Source: an uncultured Sphingomonas sp. (GTDB lineage Bacteria > Pseudomonadota > Alphaproteobacteria > Sphingomonadales > Sphingomonadaceae). Taken from it: a stretch of DNA of 33,666 bases. Position numbers and translations under genes: made by a program. The notes beneath the pieces are model-generated. The model did not search any database. It worked only from the letters and a program-made list of their open reading frames with translations, and was not told the origin of the DNA. Below, in pieces: positions 16,064 to 23,957 of the stretch (position 1 is the stretch's first letter; every line of letters begins with the position of its first letter). The DNA lies in contig NZ_CAJXWX010000034.1 of assembly GCF_913062585.1 (NCBI RefSeq), positions 1 through 33,666 of the forward strand, written 5' to 3'.

Positions 16064-17397
16064 GCGAACGGCCCCCAACCGGCCAGCGGATTGCCCCAGC
16101 CCAGGGCCATGCGTCCCAGCAGGATCGCGGCGAAGACGATCGCCGCCAGCGCGATAGCGGCGGCATCCTGTCGCCAGAAATGCAGCCCGACCCGGCGCAG
16201 GCCCAGCCCGATATAGCCATATTGCGCCGCCTCGGTCAGCGCGACCGCCGCGACCGCGCCGCTCATCCCCGCCAGCGCATAGCCGCCGGGCAGCAGGACG
16301 GCGAGCGTCGCCAGCCGGGTGGTGTTGGCCACGCTGCTATAGCCCGGCCGCCCCGCGCTGAGCAGCAGCGCCTCGTTGAGGTTGGACAGGACCGCGAACA
16401 CCCCGCCCAGCAGCAGCACCGACAGCATCCATCCGGCGGCGGCGTAGCGCGGGTCGTAGACGAACGCGACCAGCCGGTCGGCCACGCCCGCCGCCGCCGC
16501 CAGCCCGCCGCAGCCGATCAGGATGACGGTCAGCCGCGACCCGGCGATGGCGCGCATCTGCCCCGCCCGGTCGCCCTCGGCGGCACGGGCGAGCGCGGGG
16601 AAGATGATCTGATAGCTCATTCGCCGCGACAAAGTGGTGGGCAGCTCGGCGATGTTGCGCGCGATGCCATAGATGCCCAGCAGCGCGAGCGGCGCGACAC
16701 GGCCCAGATAGAGCCGGTCGAGCGACATGGCGGCATACATGACCAGCGAGGTGATCATGATCCACCGGCCGAAGCGCAGCATCCGCATCGCGACCTCGCG
16801 GTCGAAGCCGAAACGCTGCCACGGGTCGGGCAGCGTATAGCTGAGCCCCGTGCGGATCGCGGTCGCGACGACCAGCCCCAGGACCGGCGCCCAGACCGAG
16901 CGGAGCCAGAGGGCGAGGCCGATCTGGGTCAGGAGCGCCAGCATTTCGCAGGTCAACTCGAACAGGTTGCGGCGGCGCACCGCCACGCCCTTGACCAGCG
17001 CCAGCGTCGCGATCGAATGCAGCCCGCCGATCGCGGGGGTGAGGGCGGCGACCAGGAACAGGCTGGTATCGATGCCATAGACATGTGCCAGCCACGGCGC
17101 GGCGGCGGCGAAGACCAGGGTCAGGATCAGGCCGCGCACGACCTGGATCGTCCAGGCGGTGTTGCGGAAATAGGGCTCCAGCCCGTCGCGGTGATGGACG
17201 ATATTCTGCTCGACCCCGATATCGGTCAGGATCTCGACGCCCAGGCGCACCGTGTTGACGACCACCACCACGCCCAGGATCGAGGGCGCGAGCAGCCAGG
17301 ACAGGATGATGCTGGACGCGAATTTCAGCACCGCCGACAGGCCGAAGGTGCCGACCGTCCACAGGAACTTCGACTGATAGCCGCCCTTGTCGCTCAC
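16060..17397 (-). CDS. Wzx-type oligosaccharide flippase
   Basis: A 445-residue integral membrane protein with about 12-14 hydrophobic helices of the polysaccharide transporter (MOP) family. It starts with the short basic segment SDKGGYQSKFLWTVGTFGLS that precedes helix 1 in many Wzx-like proteins. It should move undecaprenyl-linked repeat units to the periplasmic side. The GTG at 17397 is the start because it forms a GTGA overlap with the stop of the preceding GT2 gene. The frame stays open 395 codons upstream, but that part is only the shadow of the GT2 gene. A second flippase lies at 30772-32250. Confidence 0.9.
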   Translation of the reverse strand: MSDKGGYQSKFLWTVGTFGLSAVLKFASSIILSWLLAPSILGVVVVVNTVRLGVEILTDIGVEQNIVHHRDGLEPYFRNTAWTIQVVRGLILTLVFAAAAPWLAHVYGIDTSLFLVAALTPAIGGLHSIATLALVKGVAVRRRNLFELTCEMLALLTQIGLALWLRSVWAPVLGLVVATAIRTGLSYTLPDPWQRFGFDREVAMRMLRFGRWIMITSLVMYAAMSLDRLYLGRVAPLALLGIYGIARNIAELPTTLSRRMSYQIIFPALARAAEGDRAGQMRAIAGSRLTVILIGCGGLAAAAGVADRLVAFVYDPRYAAAGWMLSVLLLGGVFAVLSNLNEALLLSAGRPGYSSVANTTRLATLAVLLPGGYALAGMSGAVAAVALTEAAQYGYIGLGLRRVGLHFWRQDAAAIALAAIVFAAILLGRMALGWGNPLAGWGPFA

Positions 17398-18428
17398 CGG
17401 TCCCCCGCCTCGGCGATCGGCCGCGCGGGGATGCGCTCGGCGGGGGGACGGCGGCGGCGGAACAGGCCCTGGATGGTGCCCAGCGCGATGACGTTCCACG
17501 TCGCCAGCGAATAGAGCCCCAGCCGCAACCCGCCGCGCCGCCAGGTCAGGAAGGCGAGCGGCAACAGCGCGACCCCGCCCGCCGCTGCCCAGGCGACCCC
17601 GCTTCGGAAACCCAGCCCGATCAGCACGGCCAGGACGGTCCACCAGCTCCAGACGATCAGGCTGTAGTGCAACTGCGCGAAATGGCGGAGCACATGGGCG
17701 CGGTGCGGTGCGCCCCAGGCGGCGCGCAACACCTCGCCCGATCCGCCCGCATAGCCGCTGGTCAGCCTGCGCCACATCAACCGGTATCCGCCGGTCGCAT
17801 GACCGTGATGGGCGACGGCGGGCATGTCGATCCGCGCCAGCCGCCAGCCCTTGGCGGCCAGCCGCGCGCCCAGATCGAACTCCTCGAAGGCGTGGAGATT
17901 GCGGTCGGCGAAATAACCAAGCGCGCGGATCGCCGCGACCCGGTACAGCCCGCCGCAATCCAGCCGGTCGACATCGCCCGCGATCGCGCTGCCCTTGATC
18001 CGGTCGTTGCGTGCGCGCAGCTCGAACTCGATGCTGGTGGTGTCGACCTCGCGCACGATGCCGCCGACCGCCGCATGGCCGGGATGCGCGGTCAGGAAGT
18101 CGATGCCTGCGCTCAGGAATTCGGGGTCCAGCACCATGTCGCCGTCGAGCAGGTAGAAGAGGTCCGCCTCGACATGCTGAAAGGCGAGCTGCGCGCCGGT
18201 GCCGCAGCAGCGCTGCGACGGGTCGGCCAGCTGGACGATCCGGACGCGAGGGTTGCGCCGGGCGATGTCCAGCGTGGCGTCGGTCGATCCGCTGTCGGCC
18301 AGGATGACCTGTCCCTCGTCGATACGCCCCGTCGCCAGGGCATGGTCGATCGCGGCGCAGGCGCTGTCCAGCGCGGCGGCGATATGGTCGGCCTCGTTCA
18401 GCGCCTTGATGCCGATCGCCGCCTTCAT
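17394..18428 (-). CDS. Glycosyltransferase family 2 with C-terminal membrane segments
   Basis: A 344-residue GT-A transferase. The N-terminal domain has ADSGSTDATLDIARR (nucleotide binding) and LLDGDMVLDPEFL (metal-binding DxD region). The FEEFDLGARL block is the usual catalytic-base region. Three hydrophobic stretches at the C-terminus (SLIVWSWWTVLAVLIGLGF and two after) anchor it in the inner membrane. ATG 18428 overlaps the upstream stop as ATGA. It adds a sugar, probably with inversion, to the repeat unit. Donor and linkage are unknown. Confidence 0.9.
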   Translation of the reverse strand: MKAAIGIKALNEADHIAAALDSACAAIDHALATGRIDEGQVILADSGSTDATLDIARRNPRVRIVQLADPSQRCCGTGAQLAFQHVEADLFYLLDGDMVLDPEFLSAGIDFLTAHPGHAAVGGIVREVDTTSIEFELRARNDRIKGSAIAGDVDRLDCGGLYRVAAIRALGYFADRNLHAFEEFDLGARLAAKGWRLARIDMPAVAHHGHATGGYRLMWRRLTSGYAGGSGEVLRAAWGAPHRAHVLRHFAQLHYSLIVWSWWTVLAVLIGLGFRSGVAWAAAGGVALLPLAFLTWRRGGLRLGLYSLATWNVIALGTIQGLFRRRRPPAERIPARPIAEAGDR

Positions 18429-19594
18429 GCCGACAGCGCCCGGTACTGCGCCCAATAGGCATCGGCCATCGCCGCGACGTCGAACCGCTCGGCCAGGCGT
18501 GCGCCATGGTCGGCGGCCAAGGCGCGCGCGGCGGCGGGATCGTCGATGACGCGCGCGACCAGCCGGCCGAGCGCCTCGACATCGTCCGGGGCGGCCTGGA
18601 AGGGGTAATCTTCGGGAATCGCCTCGGTCAGGCCGGGTGCGGTCGTGGTGACGAGCGGCACGCCCGCCATCAGCACTTCGAGCGGCAGCAGCGCGAACCC
18701 CTCGAAGCGCGACGGCAGCAGCACCGCGTCCTGCTCGCCCAGCCGCTCGGCAAGCCCCGCGATCGGGTCGGTGAGCGACACCGTCCAGCCGTCCCAGTCG
18801 CGCGCCCGAAGGTCCGCCGCCACCGCCGCGCGGAGCGCGCCGCTGCCCGCGATGGTCACGGTCACGTCGCGCCGGGCGCTCTGGGCGCGGGCGACCGACA
18901 GGATGGCGGGCAGCAGGTCGGCGCCTTTCTGGTGCACCAGCCGCCCGGCGAACAGCAGCGCAAAGGGCGCGCCGGGCGCGCGCGGTGTTGCGCGCGGCGG
19001 GGCCGTGACGCCGTTATGGATGACGGTCGGCCACGGGCGCGTGCGGCCGGTCGCGATCCGCGCATCGGCCTCGGCGGCGGTCCGCGATACCGCGACCGCG
19101 TGTCCGTGCGACAGGATGCGCGTGACGATCGCGCCGATCGGGCCCCAGTCGATCCACAGCGTGCTGTTATGCACCGTGCGCAAGAGCGGGGTGCGCCGGA
19201 CGCGGGCCGAGAGCAGGCAGGCGATCGCCAGGGTCAGCTCGGGAATCTCGGTATGGACATGGATGGCATCGGGCCGAAACGCGCGCACCGCGCGGGCCAG
19301 CGACCGTGCCGCGATCAGGACGCCGCCCGATTTGAACCGCCCCGCGACCCCGGTCCGGATCGGCACGTCCAGCCGCGCGGCCTGGGCCGTCATCGCCTGT
19401 CCCACCGCACTGCGCGGCGACGGGTCCAGCACCGCGAACAGCATCGAAGCGGCGCGGGCGTGCAGCCGCTCGACCAGCGTCATCGCGACATTCTCGGCGC
19501 CGCCCATGTCCAGATGGGTGATGACGTGCAGGATGCGCAGGCGCGCGTCGGGCCCGGCCGTGCCGGTCGCGCGCCCTGCCGTCGCCGCTGTCAT
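18425..19594 (-). CDS. Glycosyltransferase family 4, first gene of the polysaccharide operon
   Basis: A 389-residue GT-B transferase. The N-terminus after 18 residues reads LRILHVITHLDMGGAENVAM, the classic GT4 acceptor loop. The C-terminal half has LLFAGRLVHQKGADLLPAIL and the E-x7-E block SRFEGFALLPLEVLMAGVPL. ATG 19594 is preceded by GGGGGA about 9 bases upstream. It is the promoter-proximal gene of the ten-gene minus-strand operon, and a 184-base gap separates it from the divergent acyltransferase genes. The operon promoter should lie in that gap, although no clear -35/-10 pair stands out. Confidence 0.92.
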   Translation of the reverse strand: MTAATAGRATGTAGPDARLRILHVITHLDMGGAENVAMTLVERLHARAASMLFAVLDPSPRSAVGQAMTAQAARLDVPIRTGVAGRFKSGGVLIAARSLARAVRAFRPDAIHVHTEIPELTLAIACLLSARVRRTPLLRTVHNSTLWIDWGPIGAIVTRILSHGHAVAVSRTAAEADARIATGRTRPWPTVIHNGVTAPPRATPRAPGAPFALLFAGRLVHQKGADLLPAILSVARAQSARRDVTVTIAGSGALRAAVAADLRARDWDGWTVSLTDPIAGLAERLGEQDAVLLPSRFEGFALLPLEVLMAGVPLVTTTAPGLTEAIPEDYPFQAAPDDVEALGRLVARVIDDPAAARALAADHGARLAERFDVAAMADAYWAQYRALSA

Positions 19595-19633
19595 CCGTTT
19601 CGGTCCCCCATGGCCCGCCTGTCCCCATCACCG

Positions 19634-19643
19634 CCATATGGCC
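19634..19643. promoter_or_regulatory. Palindrome in the divergent intergenic region
   Basis: GCCATATGGC is a perfect 10-base palindrome 40 bases upstream of the polysaccharide operon start, in the only gap (19595-19778) between the divergent operon and acyltransferase genes. Its position would suit an operator controlling one or both directions. A 10-base palindrome can arise by chance, so this is only a candidate. Confidence 0.25.
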
Positions 19644-19778
19644 CGCGACCCAGCCCGGCAATCGCCGCCACGGGCGGATTTGGCTGCGCCAGTCCTTCTA
19701 CAGGACAGGGGCGGGGGCGGGAAATGGCGGTTTCGGCGGCATGGCTGTGCTAAGCGATGGCGCCTTGGGGGAATGGGG

Positions 19779-20819
19779 ATGGACAGACGATATTCGCTGG
19801 ATGCGATGCGCGGCGTCGCGGCACTGGCCGTGGTCCTGTATCATGTCCACCCGCGCCTGGGTCTGGCGAATAGCGGTTATCTGGCGGTCGACCTGTTCTT
19901 TGCCCTGAGCGGTATCGTGATCGCGGGCCGTTACGGTCCGCCCTTGCGCGCCGGGCAGGGGGTGGGAGCCTTTCTGGCGCGGCGGGTCATCCGGCTCTAT
20001 CCCATGTATCTGGTCGGCCTGATCCTGGGCGCGGCCGAACTGCTGGGCCAGTATAAGCTGGGTTATCCCCAGGCGTTGCGCCCCGCCGAATTGGCCTGGG
20101 CGGCGCTGGCCGGGATCGTCATGCTGCCCGCCCGGACCAGCATCCTGCCGCTCTATCCGCTCAACGGCCCGTCCTGGACGCTGATGTTCGAACTGCTGGC
20201 CAATATCGCCTTCGCCGCGCTGCTGGTGCGGTGGCGGGCGCGGTGGCTGGCGGGCCTGTGCCTGGTCCTGCTGCCCCTGCTGATCTGGAGCGTGCATCCC
20301 GATCTGGGGCTGGAGCGGGGTGGGGCCTGGTCGGAAATTCCCTATGGCCTGCTCCGGGTCGGCTTTTCCTTCACGCTGGGCGTGTGGCTGTACGAGGCCG
20401 TGTTGCGCGATCGCGCGGGAGCCGTGTCGACGGGGTGGATGCTGCCCCTGGTCCTGGTGGCGCTCGCCCTGTGCCTTGCGCCGCCGCCCGGCTTTCGGGG
20501 CGGCTATGATCTGGTGGTGGTCGTGCTGCTGTTCCCTGCGCTACTGGTCGCGGGCGCGCGCTGGGATCCGCCCGCCCGGTGGCGCGGGATCGCGACCTGG
20601 CTGGGGGACGTCTCCTACCCGCTCTATGCCGTTCATTATCCCTTGCTGTTCGTCGTCTCCTTCGCCGCGCGGCGGATGGCGGTCCCGACCGCGATCTGGG
20701 TGCCCGCCATGCTGGTCGGCTTGTTGATCGTCGCTCATGTCCTGGCCCGCCGGGTCGATCCGGTCGCGCGGCGCTGGCTGACCGCCCGGTGGATGCGGGC
20801 GGATCTTTCTGCCGCATGA
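19779..20819 (+). CDS. Acyltransferase 3 family protein
   Basis: A 346-residue polytopic membrane protein of the OafA/YrhL acyltransferase-3 family. LDAMRGVAALAVVLYHVHP at the N-terminus carries the conserved Arg and the catalytic-type His22. About ten hydrophobic segments follow and no extra soluble domain is present. Such proteins move acetyl or other acyl groups onto surface sugars across the inner membrane. I chose ATG 19779 because GGGGGA lies 6 bases upstream, whereas ATG 19773 directly abuts that site. It is divergent from the polysaccharide operon and overlaps the next acyltransferase gene as ATGA, so it probably decorates the polymer. Confidence 0.92.
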   Translation: MDRRYSLDAMRGVAALAVVLYHVHPRLGLANSGYLAVDLFFALSGIVIAGRYGPPLRAGQGVGAFLARRVIRLYPMYLVGLILGAAELLGQYKLGYPQALRPAELAWAALAGIVMLPARTSILPLYPLNGPSWTLMFELLANIAFAALLVRWRARWLAGLCLVLLPLLIWSVHPDLGLERGGAWSEIPYGLLRVGFSFTLGVWLYEAVLRDRAGAVSTGWMLPLVLVALALCLAPPPGFRGGYDLVVVVLLFPALLVAGARWDPPARWRGIATWLGDVSYPLYAVHYPLLFVVSFAARRMAVPTAIWVPAMLVGLLIVAHVLARRVDPVARRWLTARWMRADLSAA

Positions 20820-22687
20820 CCGGCCAGGCTCATCCCGGATGGCATCACCGCGCCGATATCGACGGGCTGCGCGCGCTGGCGATCCTGCCGATCCTGCTGC
20901 TGCATGCCGGGGTGACGGGGGTGCGCGGCGGGTTCGTCGGCGTCGACATCTTCTTCGTCATCTCCGGCTATCTGATCACCGCGATCATGACGCGCGACAT
21001 GGCGGCGGGGCGGTTCTCGCTGGTCCGCTTCTATCAGCGGCGGGCGGTGCGCCTGGTCCCGGCGCTACTGGTGATGATGGCGGTGACGCTGGCGGTCGGG
21101 GCGGCGACGCTGTTGCCGCATCCGCTGCGCGATCTGGGCCGAAGCGCCGCGGCGGCGGCGCTGTTCGTGTCGAATATCCACTTCTACCTGACCACCGACT
21201 ATTTCAACGCGGCGGCCGATGCCAAGCCGCTGGTCCACAGCTGGTCGCTGGCGGTCGAGGAGCAATTCTACCTCGTCTATCCGTTCCTGTTGCTGGCGGT
21301 GCGGGGCTGGCCGCGCCGGCGGGTCCGGCTGTTGCTGGGCGCGATTGCGCTGGCCTCGCTGGGCTTTGGCGCCTGGGCGTCGCTGGCCGCGCCGGCCGCT
21401 GCCTTCTACCTGCTGCCTGCGCGCGCCTGGGAGCTGGCGCTGGGTGGTCTGGTCGCGCTGGGCGCCTTGCCGCCCGTCGCCCATCGCTGGCGGCATGGCC
21501 TGTGCCTTGCCGCGCTGGCGTTGATCCTGGCCAGCGTCGTGGCGATCAGCCCGCGCTGGCCTTTCCCCGTGCCCTTTGCGCTCGCGCCCGCGATCGGGGC
21601 GGCGGTCCTGCTCGCTTACGGCGCCACGGGGCCGAGTGCGCGGCTCCTGGCGCTGCCCCCGCTGCGCGCCATCGGCCTGATCTCCTATTCGCTCTATCTC
21701 TGGCATCGGCCGATCATCGCCTTCTGGCAGATGCGGTTCGGAACCGAGATCACGGGACGCGACAGCGCGGTCCTGATCCTGCTCTGCCTGACGCTGGCCC
21801 TGGCGAGTTACCGACTGGTCGAGCGACCGGCGGCGCGGCGCTGGCGCGAAGGGGATGCGCGGCGAACGCTCGCCTGGGCGATGGCCGGTTTGCTGGCCGT
21901 GGCGGCGGTGGGAGGTGGGCTGGCGGCGATGGCGGACCGGGTCCGGCCGCTGCCGCCGCGCCTGGCGCTGGCCGCCGAATATCTGGGCTGGGACGCGACC
22001 GAGGCGGGGCGGCGACAATTCGGCACGGATCGCTGCTTTACGCTGCCGACGGGACGCCCCTTCGATCCCGACTGCCTGCGCGGGCGACCGGGGCGACCCG
22101 CCATCATGTTGATGGGGGACAGCCATGCCGCCCATTTTGCGCAGGCGCTGCACGCCTTGCGGCCGGGGGCCTCGATCCTGCAGGCGACGGCGGCGGGGTG
22201 CCGTCCGCTGATCGGCGGGGGAGGCTTGCGCTCCTGCCGGGCGGTGATGGCGCAGGCCTTTGGGCAGATCGACCGCGCGCCGCCGCAATGGGTGATCCTG
22301 TCGGCGCGCTGGCTGCCCTTCGAACAGCCCCTGTTGCTCGACACCATCCGCCACTTGCGGGGCAGGGGCGTTCGCGTGCTCGTGGTCGGTCCCTCAGCGG
22401 AATATGCGATCGAGGAGCCGGTTCTGGTCGTGCGGATCGGGCAGGGCGAATCCCCAAAGCTGGCGGATCGGATGCGCCTGTCCGACCGGATCGCGCTCGA
22501 CCGGGCGATGGCGGCCCCGGTTCGCGCGAGCGGTGCGCTCTATGTCTCGGCGGTGGCGGCGGAGTGCCCGCGCGGCCGCTGCGCCCTGAGCTTGCGCGAC
22601 GGGACGCCGCTGCATTTCGACCATTCGCACTTCACGCCCGCCGCGGCGCGGGCGGTCCTGGCGCGGCTGCTGCCCCCTGATCTTTAG
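20816..22687 (+). CDS. OafA-like acyltransferase with C-terminal SGNH domain
   Basis: A 623-residue two-domain protein. An N-terminal acyltransferase-3 membrane domain of about 380 residues (IDGLRALAILPILLLHAGV, FVGVDIFFVISGYLI, SLAVEEQFYLVYPFLLL) is followed by a periplasmic SGNH-hydrolase-like domain. MGDSHAAH at about residue 434 supplies the nucleophile serine and FDHSHFT at about 602 the Asp-His pair. This fusion is typical of O-acetyltransferases acting on O-antigen or exopolysaccharide. ATG 20816 overlaps the previous stop as ATGA. The gene ends with a 4-base overlap into the convergent DUF1345 gene. The acceptor is inferred to be the neighbouring polymer. Confidence 0.93.
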   Translation: MTGQAHPGWHHRADIDGLRALAILPILLLHAGVTGVRGGFVGVDIFFVISGYLITAIMTRDMAAGRFSLVRFYQRRAVRLVPALLVMMAVTLAVGAATLLPHPLRDLGRSAAAAALFVSNIHFYLTTDYFNAAADAKPLVHSWSLAVEEQFYLVYPFLLLAVRGWPRRRVRLLLGAIALASLGFGAWASLAAPAAAFYLLPARAWELALGGLVALGALPPVAHRWRHGLCLAALALILASVVAISPRWPFPVPFALAPAIGAAVLLAYGATGPSARLLALPPLRAIGLISYSLYLWHRPIIAFWQMRFGTEITGRDSAVLILLCLTLALASYRLVERPAARRWREGDARRTLAWAMAGLLAVAAVGGGLAAMADRVRPLPPRLALAAEYLGWDATEAGRRQFGTDRCFTLPTGRPFDPDCLRGRPGRPAIMLMGDSHAAHFAQALHALRPGASILQATAAGCRPLIGGGGLRSCRAVMAQAFGQIDRAPPQWVILSARWLPFEQPLLLDTIRHLRGRGVRVLVVGPSAEYAIEEPVLVVRIGQGESPKLADRMRLSDRIALDRAMAAPVRASGALYVSAVAAECPRGRCALSLRDGTPLHFDHSHFTPAAARAVLARLLPPDL

Positions 22688-23349
22688 GAGGCGCCGCCGC
22701 CGCCCAGCACATTCACGGTGAAGGCGATCACCCCCAGGTTGAAGATGAACGCCGCCAGGCACTGCCCCGTCACCACGCGGCGCAACCGGCGCGAGGCGAT
22801 GGCGACGTCCGACGTCTGGAACGTCATGCCAAGCGTCACCGAGAAATAGAGGAAGTCCCAATAATCGGGCTCGGCCGTGTCGGGAAATTGCAGGCCGCCC
22901 GCATCGCCGTCCTTGCCCGCGCTGTAGAACAGATGCGCATAGTGCAGCGCATAGACGATGTTGGAGAACAGCCAGGCCAGGATCAGCGTGCCGACGACCA
23001 GCGCGATGGTCACGGGGCTGTTCCGCCCGCGCAGCTCGCCGCCGACCGCGACCAGGACGACGAACAGGACGATCCCGCAAAAGACCAGCAGGACCGCACG
23101 ATTGGCGTCGTTCTTCGCCGCCCGCCGCCGCATCTTCGCCGCTTCGCCCTGGCGCAGCAGCGGGACCAGCGAGGCGATGAAGAGAAAGGCGGCGGCATCG
23201 AATCCGGCCAGGACGCCCCGGATCATCCCGAACCGCGGCGTCAGCCCGGCGCTGGCGACGATCAGGATCAGCGCGAACGCCAGGAATCGCGGCGGCGCGA
23301 TCCGGTCGCCGATACGGGTCTGCAGGCGTTGCCAGCGGGTGGTGGTCAT
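22684..23349 (-). CDS. DUF1345 membrane protein
   Basis: A 221-residue integral membrane protein with about five hydrophobic segments. The C-terminal part DYWDFLYFSVTLGMTFQTSD, followed by a basic RRLRRVV and a last helix, matches the DUF1345 family and resembles a pore-loop arrangement of small cation channels. The function is not established. ATG 23349 is the only good start and the length is normal. It is convergent with the acyltransferase gene, with overlapping stops. Confidence 0.8.
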   Translation of the reverse strand: MTTTRWQRLQTRIGDRIAPPRFLAFALILIVASAGLTPRFGMIRGVLAGFDAAAFLFIASLVPLLRQGEAAKMRRRAAKNDANRAVLLVFCGIVLFVVLVAVGGELRGRNSPVTIALVVGTLILAWLFSNIVYALHYAHLFYSAGKDGDAGGLQFPDTAEPDYWDFLYFSVTLGMTFQTSDVAIASRRLRRVVTGQCLAAFIFNLGVIAFTVNVLGGGGAS

Positions 23350-23392
23350 GGGCGAGATGTACGCCCGAGCGGGCGGGCTTGGCTATGGACGA

Positions 23393-23800
23393 TCAATAGG
23401 AACTGGCCATGTGCGCCGTGTAATCGGGCAGGTGAAAGCCCGCTGCGTCCCACCCCATCACGACCTGGGCCGGGACCATCGGCAGGAGAGACAGCCTGAG
23501 CAAGAGCAAGGCTCTTCGGCGTCCCCGCTCCGACAGCCGATCCCACAGCCATCCCGAGGCGAAGTAGAGCGGGATCATCGCCAGCCAGCCCCAGGCCATG
23601 CCGATCGCCGTCACGGGCCGGTCGAGCATGATTCCCCCGGACCGGAAGGCGGCCAGGCACCACCCCAGTCCGAAATAGCTGCCCCAGATCACGTTGCTGC
23701 CCCACTGCCCCAGGGTCACGCCGAACAACATGCTGGGCAGGATTCCGCAGGACAGACTGGGCAGGATGACGAACTCCGACCGGAATCGTGCCTGGTCCAT
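23393..23800 (-). CDS. Hypothetical integral membrane protein
   Basis: A 135-residue protein I do not recognise. It has three or four hydrophobic stretches (SLSCGILPSMLFGVTLGQ, VIWGSYFGLGWCLAAF, AIGMAWGWLAMIPLYFASGW, ALLLLRLSLLPMVPAQVVMG) joined by short charged loops. ATG 23800 is supported by AAGGGAG about 9 bases upstream. It lies 43 bases upstream of the DUF1345 gene on the same strand and may be cotranscribed with it. No catalytic motif is visible. Confidence 0.65.
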   Translation of the reverse strand: MDQARFRSEFVILPSLSCGILPSMLFGVTLGQWGSNVIWGSYFGLGWCLAAFRSGGIMLDRPVTAIGMAWGWLAMIPLYFASGWLWDRLSERGRRRALLLLRLSLLPMVPAQVVMGWDAAGFHLPDYTAHMASSY

Positions 23801-23957
23801 GACGATCGGCTCCCTTCACATGCCGTCTGGGCGCACGGCAGGGGGGCGAGGCAAGGCCCGATCGACATGGCATGGCCGAGTCGACCGAATGGGGACGGAT
23901 CCTGCATCCGACCTGCAAACGTGGCGGGGCCTGGCCCCTCCTATCGGGGCCGCCGGA

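Noticed and set aside
15745..17514. 589-residue plus-strand open frame
   Set aside because: Antisense to the Wzx flippase and GT4 genes, low-complexity composition, no ribosome-binding site or motif.
17398..18582. 395-codon N-terminal extension of the flippase frame
   Set aside because: It is the out-of-frame shadow of the GT2 gene. The GTG at 17397 forms a GTGA overlap with the GT2 stop.
18645..19778. 378-codon N-terminal extension of the first acyltransferase frame
   Set aside because: Antisense to the GT4 gene; the family N-terminus begins at ATG 19779 with a suitable upstream GGGGGA.
20839..22680. 613-residue open frame inside the second acyltransferase
   Set aside because: A shifted frame of the same strand, rich in Gly/Ala/Arg, with no recognisable domain.
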